A DNA stretch of 64,000 bases from JAJFFW01 sp965263375 (GCA_965263375.1 OZ253669.1:2914001-2978000); one strand, 5' to 3'. Positions 1 to 9,668 are shown, numbered from the stretch's first letter. The notes: generated by a model not told the origin, from the sequence alone. Numbers and translations: made by a program.

Positions 1-95
1 CATATTGCCAAGGGGGCTTTTAAGCCCTCAATACCGTCCAGCTTAAAAAAGCAATGCAGCCAAGAATAAGACGTGCAACAGTTGGAAAAAGACTT

Positions 96-1100
96 ATGAA
101 TTACCACGACAATGTCCTTCACCAAATCGGCAACACGCCGCTCATCAAATTAAAACGCGCGTCAGAAGAGACCGGTTGCACGATCCTTGGCAAAGCCGAA
201 TTTTTAAACCCTGGCCAATCGGTTAAAGACCGCGCGGCGCTTGGCATTATTCGCGACGCAGAAAAGCGCGGCGCCATTAACCCAGGCGGCACAATCGTAG
301 AGGGCACAGCCGGTAATACAGGCATTGGCCTTGCGATGGTCGGCGCAATTCTTGGCTATAAGGTGAAGATTGTTTTCCCGCGCACCCAAAGCGAGGAGAA
401 AAAACAAGCAATCCGCCTTCTTGGCGCAGAGCTTATTGAAGTGGATGCTGTCCCCTACGCGAACCCCAATAACTATATCCGCTATTCTGGCGCCCTGGCT
501 GAGGAGCTCAATAAAACCGAGCCGAATGGCGTTCTGTGGGCGAACCAGTTTGACAACACCGCGAACCGGGATACGCACTACAACACCACAGGCGTTGAGA
601 TTTGGGAGCAAACTGAAGGCAAAGTTGACGGTTTTACCTGCGCTGTTGGTTCTGGCGGAACGTTGGCGGGCGTCACAGCAGCCCTAAAAGAACGTAATAA
701 AGACGTACGCTGTGTTTTAACTGATCCGATGGGCGCAAAAATGTTCAGCTGGGTTAAAACTGGCGCGTTTGAAAGCGAAGGGGATTCTATAACCGAAGGC
801 ATCGGCCAAAGCCGCGTCACGGGCAATTTGGAAGGCCTTACGCTTGACGACGCCTATCGCGCCACGGACGAAGAAGCGTTGGGCGTCATATACCAGCTTA
901 TTCAGGAAGAAGGCATGTGCGTTGGCGGATCAGCGGGCATTAATGTGGCTGGCGCTATTAAACTCGCCAAAGAAATGGGCCCCGGCCACACAATCGTGAC
1001 GATGCTTTGCGACTATGGCAATCGCTATGCGTCGAAGCTTTTTAATCCTGAGTTTTTAACGTCAAAAGGCTTGCCGACGCCGCCTTGGATGGCGGCATAG
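96..1100 (+). CDS. cysK: cysteine synthase A (O-acetylserine sulfhydrylase)
   Basis: PLP enzyme that makes L-cysteine from O-acetylserine and sulfide in the cytoplasm. The 334-residue product has the fold-type II signature: IGNTPLIKL near the N-terminus, the Schiff-base lysine in GQSVKDRAA (K44), the substrate loop TAGNTG (residues 71-76, where many CysK proteins have TSGNTG) and a Gly-rich phosphate loop VGSGGTLAG. ATG at 96 is chosen over the upstream codon at 54 because the family begins just before the GNTP motif. It heads a run of same-strand genes (DUF423, sulfurtransferase, GNAT, cystathionine lyase) that reads as a sulfur amino-acid cluster. A cystathionine beta-synthase role is possible for this fold but less likely at this length, with no extra C-terminal domains. 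Confidence 0.9.
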   Translation: MNYHDNVLHQIGNTPLIKLKRASEETGCTILGKAEFLNPGQSVKDRAALGIIRDAEKRGAINPGGTIVEGTAGNTGIGLAMVGAILGYKVKIVFPRTQSEEKKQAIRLLGAELIEVDAVPYANPNNYIRYSGALAEELNKTEPNGVLWANQFDNTANRDTHYNTTGVEIWEQTEGKVDGFTCAVGSGGTLAGVTAALKERNKDVRCVLTDPMGAKMFSWVKTGAFESEGDSITEGIGQSRVTGNLEGLTLDDAYRATDEEALGVIYQLIQEEGMCVGGSAGINVAGAIKLAKEMGPGHTIVTMLCDYGNRYASKLFNPEFLTSKGLPTPPWMAA

Positions 1101-1124
1101 GCCGAGACACAAGAGAGCTAGCCT

Positions 1125-1505
1125 ATGCACTTGCTTGCCGGAACCGCCTGTATTTTAGGATTTCTCGGTGTCGCCCTTGGCGCTTTCGGCGCCCACGGCT
1201 TGAAAAGCCGTTTGACAGCTGAAGCGCTTGGTTGGTGGGAAACAGCGACGCTATATGCGCTTGTCCACGCAGTTGCAATCCTAGCGTTAAGCGCCTATGG
1301 CGCATCGGCCCAGGGCGGCAAACCACTTTTCGCCAATGGCGGCTGGATCATGACGGCCGGTGTGTTGATCTTTTCCGGGACTTTATATGCTATGGCGCTT
1401 GGCGCCCCGCGATGGTTTGGCGCCATTACTCCTTTAGGGGGCTTGTGTTTACTCGCCGGTTGGGCCATCGCCGCAACGGGCGCGCTATCAAGCGCCCCAA
1501 AATAA
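1125..1505 (+). CDS. DUF423 family small membrane protein
   Basis: A 126-residue integral membrane protein with about four hydrophobic segments and little else. The N-terminal stretch ending in GVALGAFGAHGLKSRL and the internal WWETATLYALVHA are typical of the DUF423 (YgdD-like) family, whose function is unknown. It lies 24 bp after cysK and 19 bp before the sulfurtransferase gene, so co-transcription with the sulfur genes is likely. Nothing in the sequence indicates a transport substrate. Confidence 0.8.
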   Translation: MHLLAGTACILGFLGVALGAFGAHGLKSRLTAEALGWWETATLYALVHAVAILALSAYGASAQGGKPLFANGGWIMTAGVLIFSGTLYAMALGAPRWFGAITPLGGLCLLAGWAIAATGALSSAPK

Positions 1506-1524
1506 TTTTCACAGGACTGACGCC

Positions 1525-2439
1525 GTGAATGAAACTTTGTCCAGCAATCCGCCTACTGCTGAAAAAAGAGCGCCTTACCCGCTTGTTAGCGCTGATTGGC
1601 TAATTGAGAATATCAAAAGGCAAGACGTCAAAACCATTGATGGCAGTTGGCGGCTGGATCAAAAAGTTGAAGAATTGCACCAAGCCTACAAGCACGCGCA
1701 TATTCCCGGCGCTGTCTTTTTCAACATTGATGAAATCGCTGACAAAAAAAGCGACCTGCCCCATATGCTTCCTTGCCCAGCAATCTTTGCACATCTGGTC
1801 GGCGCCATGGGCCTTAGCCAAGATGATACAATCATCATCTATGAACAAGGGGGATTGTTTTCATCGCCGCGCGTTTGGTGGATGTTTAAGGCCATGGGTC
1901 ATCAAAATGTCAGCATTCTTGATGGGGGCCTTGCCGCCTGGCGTGCAACGGGCGGCGAGGTGACGGCTGAACAATCCGTACAATCACCAACGGATTACAT
2001 CGCCGTTCATGTTGGCTTGTTAGCCACGGCGGACGACGTTCGCTCACGGAGCGAAAACACCCAAATTTTTGATGCGCGCCCTGCCCCGCGTTTTAACGGA
2101 GAGGCAGGTGAACCACGCGCTGGACTTATGAGCGGCGCCATGCCGGGGGCGCTTAACCTTCCGGCAAGCGCCCTCATTGACGAAGACGGACGATTAAAGA
2201 ATGTCCAGACACTTGCTGAAATTTTTGCCGAAGCGGGCCTGTTGGCAAACACTGATGTAATCACCAGTTGCGGGTCTGGCGTGACTGCGGCGATACTCGC
2301 ATTTGGGTTAGAACACATTGCAAGCTCTGGCGGGCCCCGCCATGAATGGCGTATTTACGACGGCTCATGGGCTGAGTGGGGACGCGCCGAAAATGACCGT
2401 GGGCTTTTTCCGGTCGTTTCCAAAAGCAAGCAGGGATAG
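1525..2439 (+). CDS. sseA: 3-mercaptopyruvate sulfurtransferase-like, two rhodanese domains
   Basis: Transfers sulfane sulfur from 3-mercaptopyruvate (or thiosulfate) to an acceptor through a cysteine persulfide. The 304 residues hold two rhodanese domains: an inactive N-terminal one (about 20-145, ending VWWMFKAMGH..LDGGLAAW) and a catalytic C-terminal one with the active loop CGSGVTAA at C249. The CGSGV[TS] loop is typical of mercaptopyruvate rather than thiosulfate sulfurtransferases. The start is GTG at 1525, with AGGA about nine bases upstream. It sits among cysK and metC, which agrees with cysteine catabolism or sulfur trafficking. Confidence 0.88.
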   Translation: MNETLSSNPPTAEKRAPYPLVSADWLIENIKRQDVKTIDGSWRLDQKVEELHQAYKHAHIPGAVFFNIDEIADKKSDLPHMLPCPAIFAHLVGAMGLSQDDTIIIYEQGGLFSSPRVWWMFKAMGHQNVSILDGGLAAWRATGGEVTAEQSVQSPTDYIAVHVGLLATADDVRSRSENTQIFDARPAPRFNGEAGEPRAGLMSGAMPGALNLPASALIDEDGRLKNVQTLAEIFAEAGLLANTDVITSCGSGVTAAILAFGLEHIASSGGPRHEWRIYDGSWAEWGRAENDRGLFPVVSKSKQG

Positions 2440-2486
2440 ACTTGGCGCTGATCAGTCTAGAACAAACAACCAAATTGAATGAGGCC

Positions 2487-3014
2487 ATGCCGAAGATAAC
2501 TGATGTCGTCATAACGTATTTAGAGCAAACGGCCCCGCCAGCTGTCGCCAACCACGCCCCGCCCTCGGGGGTAAAATTGGCCTTAATGCGGGCGCAAAAC
2601 CCGCCTTTGGCTTTTTACCGCTATCTTTATAGTCAAATTGGCGGCCCCCACCAATGGATTAGTCGCAAAAGCCTAAACGATAGCGAGCTGGCTGCCCTTA
2701 TCCACCGACCAGAGATCCATATCTATGTCCTGTATGTGGATGGCGCACCAGCAGGCTTTGCTGAAATCGATGCAAGTAATTCGGTTGAAATCCAACTAAT
2801 CTTTTTTGGCCTCTCCCCTGATTTTACGGGCATGAGCCTTGGGCGATATTTTCTAGGCGAGACATTACGTCTTATTTGGGCGATGGGCCCCGAAAAAGTG
2901 GTGCTGGAAACCTGCAATCTCGACCATCCGGCAGCGCTACCCCTTTACCAGAAGCAGGGGTTTACCGTATTTGACCAACGCAAAGGTCAAATAGAACTGC
3001 CTGATGCTAACTAG
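2487..3014 (+). CDS. GNAT family N-acetyltransferase
   Basis: A predicted 175-residue acetyl-CoA-dependent N-acetyltransferase with unknown substrate. The C-terminal half carries the GNAT pattern: a beta strand (IQLIFFGLSPDFTG), an acetyl-CoA-binding turn (GRYFLGETLRLIW) and the late ETCNLDHPAALPLYQKQGF block. Two starts are possible. ATG at 2487 gives the usual family length. TTG at 2442, two bases after the sseA stop and five bases after AGGGA, would add 15 residues. It is very likely in the same transcript as sseA and metC. Confidence 0.8.
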   Translation: MPKITDVVITYLEQTAPPAVANHAPPSGVKLALMRAQNPPLAFYRYLYSQIGGPHQWISRKSLNDSELAALIHRPEIHIYVLYVDGAPAGFAEIDASNSVEIQLIFFGLSPDFTGMSLGRYFLGETLRLIWAMGPEKVVLETCNLDHPAALPLYQKQGFTVFDQRKGQIELPDAN

Positions 3015-3041
3015 ACCATTACGACATCGAAAGAATAATTG

Positions 3042-4211
3042 ATGAAAAAGCCTACTCAGATCGTCACGGCCGGTCGGCCTCACCTGCGCCAATCGCATCC
3101 TGTGAACCAAGCGGTCGAGCGCGCCTCAACCTACCTCTTCCCCACCTATGAAGATTTCATTTCGGGCAATCAACCGGTGAATTACGGCCGCCATGGCGGA
3201 CCGAACCACCGCAATCTTGAGGAAGCGGTAACAATCTTAGAAGGCGGGTTTGATACGATCCTTACTTCTTCGGGTTTGCAAGCTTGCATCCTACCTATCC
3301 TCGCCTTTGTTGAGGAAGGTGATCACATCTTAATGACCGACACCACCTATGGCCCAACGCGCAGTTTTTGCGACACCTTCCTCAAACGCATGGGCGTCGC
3401 GACGACGTATTACGACCCGATGATTGGCGAAGGCGTCGCCGACTTAATGACGCCAAAGACAAAAGTTGTTTTTGCCGAATCCCCCGGTTCCCTTACCTTT
3501 GAAGTCCAAGACTTGCCGGCGATAGCAGATGCGGCCCATGCTGGCGGCGCTAAGCTTATCGTCGATAATACTTGGGGCGCTGGCTATTTCTTAAAACCTT
3601 TGTCGCTTGGCGCTGATGTCAGTGTTCAGGCAGCAACGAAATATATCGTCGGCCATGCGGACTGCCTTATAGGCACAATCAGTTCGCGCAATGAAGAATG
3701 CGCAAGAGCGATCGAAAAGACACGTCGTTATTTGGGCATCCACACGTCCGCTGATGACGCATGGCTTGCCTTACGCGGGCTGCGCACTCTGACTGCACGC
3801 CTGGCCGTGCATGAAGAAGCCGGCCTGAAACTCGCGCGCTGGCTCGCAAAACGCCCCGAAGTGGATAAGTTATTGCACCCAGCTTTTAAAAGCTGTCCTG
3901 GCCACGCCTTATGGAAACGCGACTTTTCCGGCGCAGCAAGCCTTTTTAGCGTGATTTTAAAACCGGTTGGACCGGCGGGTGAAAGAGCCTTTTTCAATGC
4001 CTTAAAACTTTTTGGCCTTGGCTATTCTTGGGGCGGTTATGAAAGCCTGTGCATTCCTGTGCGTCCCGAACAATCGCGCACCGCCACGACATGGGAAGAA
4101 GACGGCCCGGTTTTTCGTTTCCATGTAGGCCTTGAAGATATCGATGATTTGACCAATGATTTGGAGAATGCTTTTGCCGCCATGGCAGCGGCTAAAGAAG
4201 CGGACGGTTAA
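3042..4211 (+). CDS. metC: cystathionine beta-lyase
   Basis: Cys/Met-metabolism PLP enzyme (fold type I) that converts cystathionine to homocysteine, pyruvate and ammonia. The product is 389 residues. Visible marks are the substrate-side YGRHGGPNHRNLE region, SSGLQA, the cofactor Asp in KLIVDNTWGAGY and the Schiff-base lysine in VQAATKYIVGHAD (K200). The N-terminal and active-site pattern resembles beta-lyases more than gamma-synthases, but the two are hard to separate by eye. The ATG at 3042 follows a TTG in the same frame; the ATG is preferred. It closes the sulfur amino-acid gene run. Confidence 0.85.
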   Translation: MKKPTQIVTAGRPHLRQSHPVNQAVERASTYLFPTYEDFISGNQPVNYGRHGGPNHRNLEEAVTILEGGFDTILTSSGLQACILPILAFVEEGDHILMTDTTYGPTRSFCDTFLKRMGVATTYYDPMIGEGVADLMTPKTKVVFAESPGSLTFEVQDLPAIADAAHAGGAKLIVDNTWGAGYFLKPLSLGADVSVQAATKYIVGHADCLIGTISSRNEECARAIEKTRRYLGIHTSADDAWLALRGLRTLTARLAVHEEAGLKLARWLAKRPEVDKLLHPAFKSCPGHALWKRDFSGAASLFSVILKPVGPAGERAFFNALKLFGLGYSWGGYESLCIPVRPEQSRTATTWEEDGPVFRFHVGLEDIDDLTNDLENAFAAMAAAKEADG

Positions 4212-4255
4212 AAGCCCCTAAACCGCAAGCAATTTGATCAAGAGGGATAAAACGG

Positions 4256-4546
4256 ATGAAATCAATAGCTGCAACGACGATGGCGATCTTGCTTGGCGCC
4301 TGCGCAGGGGACATCATCTCTATCAAGTCCGCCCCTAAAGGAGCAACGGTAACAGTCGCTGGCTATGGCGAGTGCGAAACCCCTTGCCGTATTCAACTGC
4401 GGGGTCCTGTCATGGCGACAGTGGCCAAAGCGGGCTATGACGCCAAACGTTACCGACTTATTCCCGGTCAAACGAGCTTGTTGGTGGAGCTAGAACTCGC
4501 CGCCCCATCAGGAACAGTAGAAACTGGCGGATTGCCGCCACTTTAA
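4256..4546 (+). CDS. small PEGA-domain lipoprotein
   Basis: A 96-residue predicted lipoprotein. The N-terminus is a short signal peptide ending in the lipobox LLGAC (Cys at 16). What remains reads as one PEGA repeat: SIKSAPKGATVTVAGYGECETPCRI followed by VMATVAKAGYD. PEGA domains are beta-rich surface modules, often in envelope proteins, with no enzymatic role. It follows metC by 44 bp with its own site (AGAGGGATAAAACGG), so it may be co-transcribed without being functionally related. Confidence 0.72.
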   Translation: MKSIAATTMAILLGACAGDIISIKSAPKGATVTVAGYGECETPCRIQLRGPVMATVAKAGYDAKRYRLIPGQTSLLVELELAAPSGTVETGGLPPL

Positions 4547-4641
4547 GCTCTCATAATTGAAAGCTTGGCCTTTGCGCGCCAAAGAAGGGCTAAGAAGAAG
4601 TGCTAAGCGGCGGGCGCGCCTTCAGCGCTTTTTAAAGCCGC

Positions 4642-5490
4642 CTATGCCTTCACTCGCGCCTCCCAGGCTTCATCAATAACATCTAAAAATTCATCAGGGG
4701 CGCCGACATGCTCAAGATCTTGCGCCTTGATCCGTATTCCCCAATTATCTGCAATCGTCTCATATCGCGGGCGGCGCCAATCAATCAAACGCGCATACCC
4801 CCAACGAATAAAGTCATCTGGATCCACCGCCTCTTCGCTGGCGCCAGTTTTTTCCAGATATTCCTTCCACACCATGCGTAAGAAATCTTCGTTATAGTAC
4901 ATTGGCTTTGGACTTTTATCGAAACGCTGCTTCAAGGCTTCCGCATGCGCCTCATCACCTTCAATATACGTAATCAAGCAGGTTTCGCTTAATGTTCTTA
5001 AGACAAGATCTTTCGGGTCATTAGGATCGACAACTTCACAAATGGATCCGCCTGTGTCGCAAATAAAATGCTGATACCCATAAATATCGCGCGCTTTTTC
5101 AACAAACGCTGGCGTGTCTAATAACGCGCTTATCTCCGCCTCCCGATGGCGGCGCTGACGGCGCACATATTCTGAAAACGGAATACCGCCTTTTGTCGTA
5201 TCGCCAGGCTTACCAAGATAGCTAGATAAAGGATCAAGATTATCAAACGTAATATTAGAGGAGATATAAATTGAATCCGACAGTAAAAGCTCACGCAGCA
5301 GCGGAACCTTGGTCGCTTCGCGCTTAAAATTATCAACGATCTCTTCGTCCATATAGCGCGTGCCAATGCGGTAATCGACGGAATAATGAAACCACCCTGC
5401 TTGGTTGCGCATTAAGGTGGCGACATGCGTCTTCCCGACCCCAGACATGCCCAATACTGCGATTGGCTTTCCACGCTTATAATCGATCAT
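4642..5490 (-). CDS. P-loop ATPase of unknown role
   Basis: A 282-residue cytoplasmic protein with a Walker A motif right at the N-terminus (GMSGVGKT, residues 14-21), typical of small kinases and AAA-like ATPases. It is rich in acidic residues and aromatics and has no membrane segments. The body (MRNQAGWFHYSVDYRIGTRYMDEEI) resembles a conserved alphaproteobacterial ATPase annotated without function. It is convergent with the lipoprotein gene and monocistronic. A nucleoside- or sugar-kinase-like activity is possible, but no substrate motif is recognised. Confidence 0.7.
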   Translation of the reverse strand: MIDYKRGKPIAVLGMSGVGKTHVATLMRNQAGWFHYSVDYRIGTRYMDEEIVDNFKREATKVPLLRELLLSDSIYISSNITFDNLDPLSSYLGKPGDTTKGGIPFSEYVRRQRRHREAEISALLDTPAFVEKARDIYGYQHFICDTGGSICEVVDPNDPKDLVLRTLSETCLITYIEGDEAHAEALKQRFDKSPKPMYYNEDFLRMVWKEYLEKTGASEEAVDPDDFIRWGYARLIDWRRPRYETIADNWGIRIKAQDLEHVGAPDEFLDVIDEAWEARVKA

Positions 5491-5901
5491 GGGAACCTTT
5501 ATTTTTGAAAATATCCGCCTTTAAGGGCGCACAATGACTGAGAAATTTAGGTTTATAAAGTGGTTAGACGCTTTACGCTTATTTCTATCAAATTTTGCCC
5601 GCACATCCACTAATGCATTTTCATCGTTCTTTAACCTCAATGCCGCGACGAGTCGCCGCATCAGGTGTAAGCGTGAGTGAAACCGCCGCTTACGGCCACA
5701 TAAATTCTTTGGATATTCCCTTTAGCATCAAGCGGATAACTTATTTGCATGATTAATCAACACTTACCGAGCGTCTAAACGATCGCAACAAAGGTTGCAT
5801 TTTTCGCAAGAGCATTAAGCAATAATCCACCTTGCCTAGATAGCTTGACGCAGAGGAAATCGGCGCAACGACGATGCCGCCTCGTTAAACACCTGGGTGC
5901 A
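5491..5901. other. intergenic region with one possible 48-codon reading frame
   Basis: A 411-bp gap between the divergent ATPase and histidine kinase genes, so it must hold both promoters. One short frame, 5534-5680 on the plus strand, begins MTEKFRFIKWLDALRL and has AAGGG six bases before its ATG. It resembles nothing I know and could be chance. I see no tRNA, hairpin terminator or clear sigma-70 pair. Confidence 0.4.
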
Positions 5902-7818
5902 ATGAAACGCAAATCGATACTCATAGCCACGCTTTGCGTGACGATGACGCTGAGCGCGGTCTTCTCAAACGCAGCGTTGGCCGTAGAGTCGCAAAGCGGG
6001 CGCCCCCACGAAGCGATGTTACAAACTGTTGATTCAAACGCTTTATTCTTACCAAACGTGATGATTGCATTGCCTTATTTTTTACTGGCGCTCGGCATTG
6101 TGGCTATACTGGACCAAAAGCGACATATTCGCCGGCTTGTCGATAGCCATGAAAAAGCATTGAACGCCAGCAAGGCGAAAACAGAATTCCTAGCCAATAT
6201 GAGCCATGAGATCAGAACGCCTATGAATGGCGTTCTTGGCATGTCTGAGCTATTGCAAGAAACTGCGCTCGACGAAAAACAAAAAGTTTATGTAGAGACG
6301 ATCCACCGCTCCGGGTCAGCACTCTTGACGATTATTAACGATATACTCGATTTTTCTAAAATCGAAGCTGGCAAGCTACAACTTACGCCTGCCCCATTTG
6401 ATTTGCGCGCCACTGTAGAAGAGATCGCCGCTTTGCTCGGCCCATCCGCACGACAAAAGGGCGTTGAAGTAATCGTACGCTGCGCCCCCGATATGCCGCG
6501 CAGCATTGATGGCGACAGCGGGCGCATTCGTCAAATCCTAACCAATCTTGCGGGCAACGCTGTTAAGTTCACAGAAAAAGGGTATGTACTGATCGATACG
6601 TCCGTAGAGCTAAATGACCAACATGCAAATCTTGAAATCAGAATAGAAGATACAGGCATCGGCATCGCCGACGAGAAAATCACCCATATCTTTGAACAAT
6701 TCACTCAAGCAGATACAGATACAACCCAAAGATTTGGCGGTACGGGGTTAGGTCTTTCGATTTCGAAAACCCTTGTAAAAGCCATGAACGGCGACATTGA
6801 CGTTCAATCTGAACTCGGTAAAGGCTCGGTCTTCACCGTAAAACTGACCCTTCCGATTTCCCAAAAAGAAGCGATGCCGAAGGATAAAATCGTCGCCTTT
6901 GAAGGAGCACCGATTTTGGTTGTCGACGACTTAGTCGTTAATCGCCGTATCCTAAAAGAACAGCTAAAACATTGGGGCGCAGCGCCAGTACTTGCGCAAA
7001 ATGCTGACGAAGCGATCGCAGAATTAAAAAACGCCTATTTACGCGGTGCGCCTTTTGAGCTGGCCCTCATTGACGTTAACATGCCAGGGATCGACGGGTT
7101 AGAACTGACCGAAATAATTAAAGCTGACCCTGATCTTTCCAACGTAAGGATCATCATGTTGTCGTCTGAAGAAAACGACGGCGCGCAAAAACTTCTGATG
7201 CAAAACCATGTGCATGCGGTGTTAAAGAAACCTGCGCAAACCAAAATACTCATTCATACAATCAGCGAAGCCCTGCTTGATCAAAAAATTAAGGCGCTAA
7301 AAGAACATTCTTTATCGAAAGACGCAGCAGCGCCGACAGCGCCATCAAAGGCGGCGGAGCCCACAAAACAAAACACGAGCACCTCGCCAAACTACGACGA
7401 CGCGCCCCAAATTCTGGTGGCGGAAGACAATATGGTCAATCGCATGGTGATTGAGCGCATGTTAGAGCCCTATAAATGCGCGGTGACATTTGCCGAAAAT
7501 GGCGAGCAAGCTGTTAGCGCTTATAAGAACAGCGCCTTTGATATCGTCCTAATGGATATTTCAATGCCGATTATGGACGGCGCAACGGCGACAAAAACGA
7601 TCCGCGCATTTGAGCAAGCTCAAAACAAGGAACGCTCGCCAATCATTGCCTTAACCGCTCATGTTATGGAAGGCGATAAGGAACGCTTTATTGATGCTGG
7701 GATGGACGATTATATGTCTAAGCCCATCACGCAAAATAAAGTGGCCGCGGTTTTAAAAGAATGGCTGGGTGAACATCAACTCAGCCCATCTTCAACGGCC
7801 AATGCAAAAGCGGGCTAA
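5902..7818 (+). CDS. hybrid sensor histidine kinase with two receiver domains
   Basis: A 638-residue membrane-bound hybrid kinase. Order: a hydrophobic N-terminus (residues 5-27), a short periplasmic segment of about 25 residues, a second membrane helix (about 52-70), HisKA with the H-box FLANMSHEIRTPMNG (H102), an HATPase domain with N (NLAGNAVKFTEKG) and G (GTGLGLSI) boxes, then two receiver domains. Receiver 1 has phospho-acceptor D391 in LIDVNMPGIDG. Receiver 2 has D552 in LMDISMPIMDG and the conserved lysine in MSKPI. There is no PAS, HAMP or CHASE domain and almost no periplasmic part, so the input is probably intramembrane or via a partner. No Hpt or response regulator gene is adjacent. 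ATG at 5902 is preferred to an upstream TTG at 5845. Confidence 0.92.
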   Translation: MKRKSILIATLCVTMTLSAVFSNAALAVESQSGRPHEAMLQTVDSNALFLPNVMIALPYFLLALGIVAILDQKRHIRRLVDSHEKALNASKAKTEFLANMSHEIRTPMNGVLGMSELLQETALDEKQKVYVETIHRSGSALLTIINDILDFSKIEAGKLQLTPAPFDLRATVEEIAALLGPSARQKGVEVIVRCAPDMPRSIDGDSGRIRQILTNLAGNAVKFTEKGYVLIDTSVELNDQHANLEIRIEDTGIGIADEKITHIFEQFTQADTDTTQRFGGTGLGLSISKTLVKAMNGDIDVQSELGKGSVFTVKLTLPISQKEAMPKDKIVAFEGAPILVVDDLVVNRRILKEQLKHWGAAPVLAQNADEAIAELKNAYLRGAPFELALIDVNMPGIDGLELTEIIKADPDLSNVRIIMLSSEENDGAQKLLMQNHVHAVLKKPAQTKILIHTISEALLDQKIKALKEHSLSKDAAAPTAPSKAAEPTKQNTSTSPNYDDAPQILVAEDNMVNRMVIERMLEPYKCAVTFAENGEQAVSAYKNSAFDIVLMDISMPIMDGATATKTIRAFEQAQNKERSPIIALTAHVMEGDKERFIDAGMDDYMSKPITQNKVAAVLKEWLGEHQLSPSSTANAKAG

Positions 7819-7864
7819 ACCAAACCGCTCTATGCGTTACGCCTTCCAACGCTAAAGAAGTCCC

Positions 7865-9514
7865 CTACGGATCTTTATAAAACGCCGCGCGCTCAGCGCT
7901 TGGGAACAATAAATAAGCCAGCAATAAGATATAACTTGCGTAATCCCAGCTCATCGCCAAAAGCCACACATCTGAAAAGATATTGAAATTTTTCAAAACA
8001 GCGTCTCGCGGCGTTATCGTTGACAGGCCGGGGATATATTCCGCCTCAACTTCCGCCTGTGTGCGTCGCTTGCGCCGGCCCTGATCGTCAAGATCACGCT
8101 CCGGCGCAGGTTCAAAGACGGTCGCGAAAATTGCAAGGCCCCGCGCTGGCGACAGCTCGGCCTCGGATGGCAATGGCACAGGGGGTTTGCGCAATTTCTG
8201 TTTACGGACAAGTGACTTCAAAGCGTCTGTCACCTGCGTTGAATATCGGTCGATAACCGCATTTTGCAGTTTCCCGCGCTGAGAGTTCGGACTGAAATAT
8301 GGTTTCGGGTTAGCCCTATCGAAGTTATTAAGCTGCTGATCCATCAAATTGACGAGGCGTCGATCAAGCCGCCAACGATTGAGCTTTAAGCGAAACTCCT
8401 CATATTCGGTTTCAAATTCCCGCGCCCAAAGATCATAGTTTTCAAAGGCATTGCGGCTTAACTTTGCACGTAACCCGTCAACTTTCGACGCACAGATGGA
8501 AGGATCATAAGGGCTGTCTTTTAAGCTGGCCTTGCTGTCGCCGCCTGGCTTTCCCCCTTCAGCGTCACCATAGATGATTGTCCGGGCGCTTCCTTCCAAG
8601 GCCGCAAGCCAATCGGCGACCCCATCAATATAGTCTGTCGCCGCACCGCGCCCCGGAAGCCCCGTTTGCCCTCCCGAAAGACGTTCATTACGGGCCGCAC
8701 GGCGCACATCCCCCACCGCAAGGCTTAAGTCATCTAGGAACAAAAAATCTTCCTGTCGGAAACGGACAATGCCATTACATTCCGCCTGAAGACGGTTAAG
8801 CTCATTAGTATAAGTGTAACGCACCGAATCCACCCCGGCGATGCCGACCACACTGGTCCAGGTGGAAATAAAAAACAAAATCACCGCTAAAACCGGAATA
8901 ACCAAAAACAGCTTCACACAGCGCTCAACAAAGAACACCATAACGCCCAAAAAGCTGTTACTATCTTCCCCATCAAGATGGCGGAACCAATCGCGATTGC
9001 GTACAAGCTCTGATCCCCCGACCCAAATCGCAACGGTGACAAAGAAAACGAAAACCCCAAAAGCTGGCGGTAAAATCACATTACGGAAGAAATCTGTACT
9101 CTCTTGCGAGGTGATCAGCCCAAAACCGATAGCCGAACTAACCCCGCTAAAAAATGCCGACGTGACCGCGACAATGATAAAAAGCCGGTTAAAAAGGGAT
9201 GATCCGTGCAGCCGTTTGGTCGTCATCACCGCGCGGGTCAGCAAGGCCATAATCACCAATACCGCGCCTATACTGGCGAAAGCCAAAACACGCCCGTTCG
9301 AAAAAATCGCCAAAGGCCCATCTTTTTGCGCACCGTTCCCTAGAACACTGTTGCCTTGGGTATCACCGGTGATCGCCGCCGCTTCCCCCAAGGGACTGCT
9401 AAACGCCATAAAATTAGAAAGATCTAACCCAGCGCCGCTCAGATAGCCGCTCCAAAATCCAGCGCCCAAAAGAAAGGAAATACCGACTGCAGTAAAAATG
9501 TGTAAAAATGCCAC
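7865..9514 (-). CDS. unrecognised polytopic membrane protein with large soluble loop
   Basis: A 549-residue protein of unknown family. About five transmembrane helices lie in the first 240 residues. A hydrophilic region of some 250 residues follows, with many charged residues and a basic RKRRTQ stretch, and then a final hydrophobic segment near the C-terminus (SWDYASYILLLAYLLFP). The start is GTG at 9514, because GGGGGAG lies seven bases upstream; a TTG at 9556 would add 14 polar residues with no ribosome site. It is convergent with the histidine kinase. I cannot assign a function; a channel, sensor or envelope-remodelling role would all be guesses. Confidence 0.75.
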   Translation of the reverse strand: MAFLHIFTAVGISFLLGAGFWSGYLSGAGLDLSNFMAFSSPLGEAAAITGDTQGNSVLGNGAQKDGPLAIFSNGRVLAFASIGAVLVIMALLTRAVMTTKRLHGSSLFNRLFIIVAVTSAFFSGVSSAIGFGLITSQESTDFFRNVILPPAFGVFVFFVTVAIWVGGSELVRNRDWFRHLDGEDSNSFLGVMVFFVERCVKLFLVIPVLAVILFFISTWTSVVGIAGVDSVRYTYTNELNRLQAECNGIVRFRQEDFLFLDDLSLAVGDVRRAARNERLSGGQTGLPGRGAATDYIDGVADWLAALEGSARTIIYGDAEGGKPGGDSKASLKDSPYDPSICASKVDGLRAKLSRNAFENYDLWAREFETEYEEFRLKLNRWRLDRRLVNLMDQQLNNFDRANPKPYFSPNSQRGKLQNAVIDRYSTQVTDALKSLVRKQKLRKPPVPLPSEAELSPARGLAIFATVFEPAPERDLDDQGRRKRRTQAEVEAEYIPGLSTITPRDAVLKNFNIFSDVWLLAMSWDYASYILLLAYLLFPSAERAAFYKDP

Positions 9515-9668
9515 CGTCTCGCTCCCCCCACAGGACAATTTATTCAAATCGATCAAATAAAGATGCGATTTACTATATGAACTTACGCGGGCGGCGCCAT
9601 AAGGGCAAGACTATATCCGGTTGCGGAACAAAACCATCACACCAAATGATTGCACAAGCAATGCCTTA

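Noticed and set aside
8841..9446. A 201-codon plus-strand frame rich in Lys and Thr.
   Set aside because: It is antisense to the membrane helices of the 549-residue protein; the minus-strand reading has the hydrophobic pattern and start signal.
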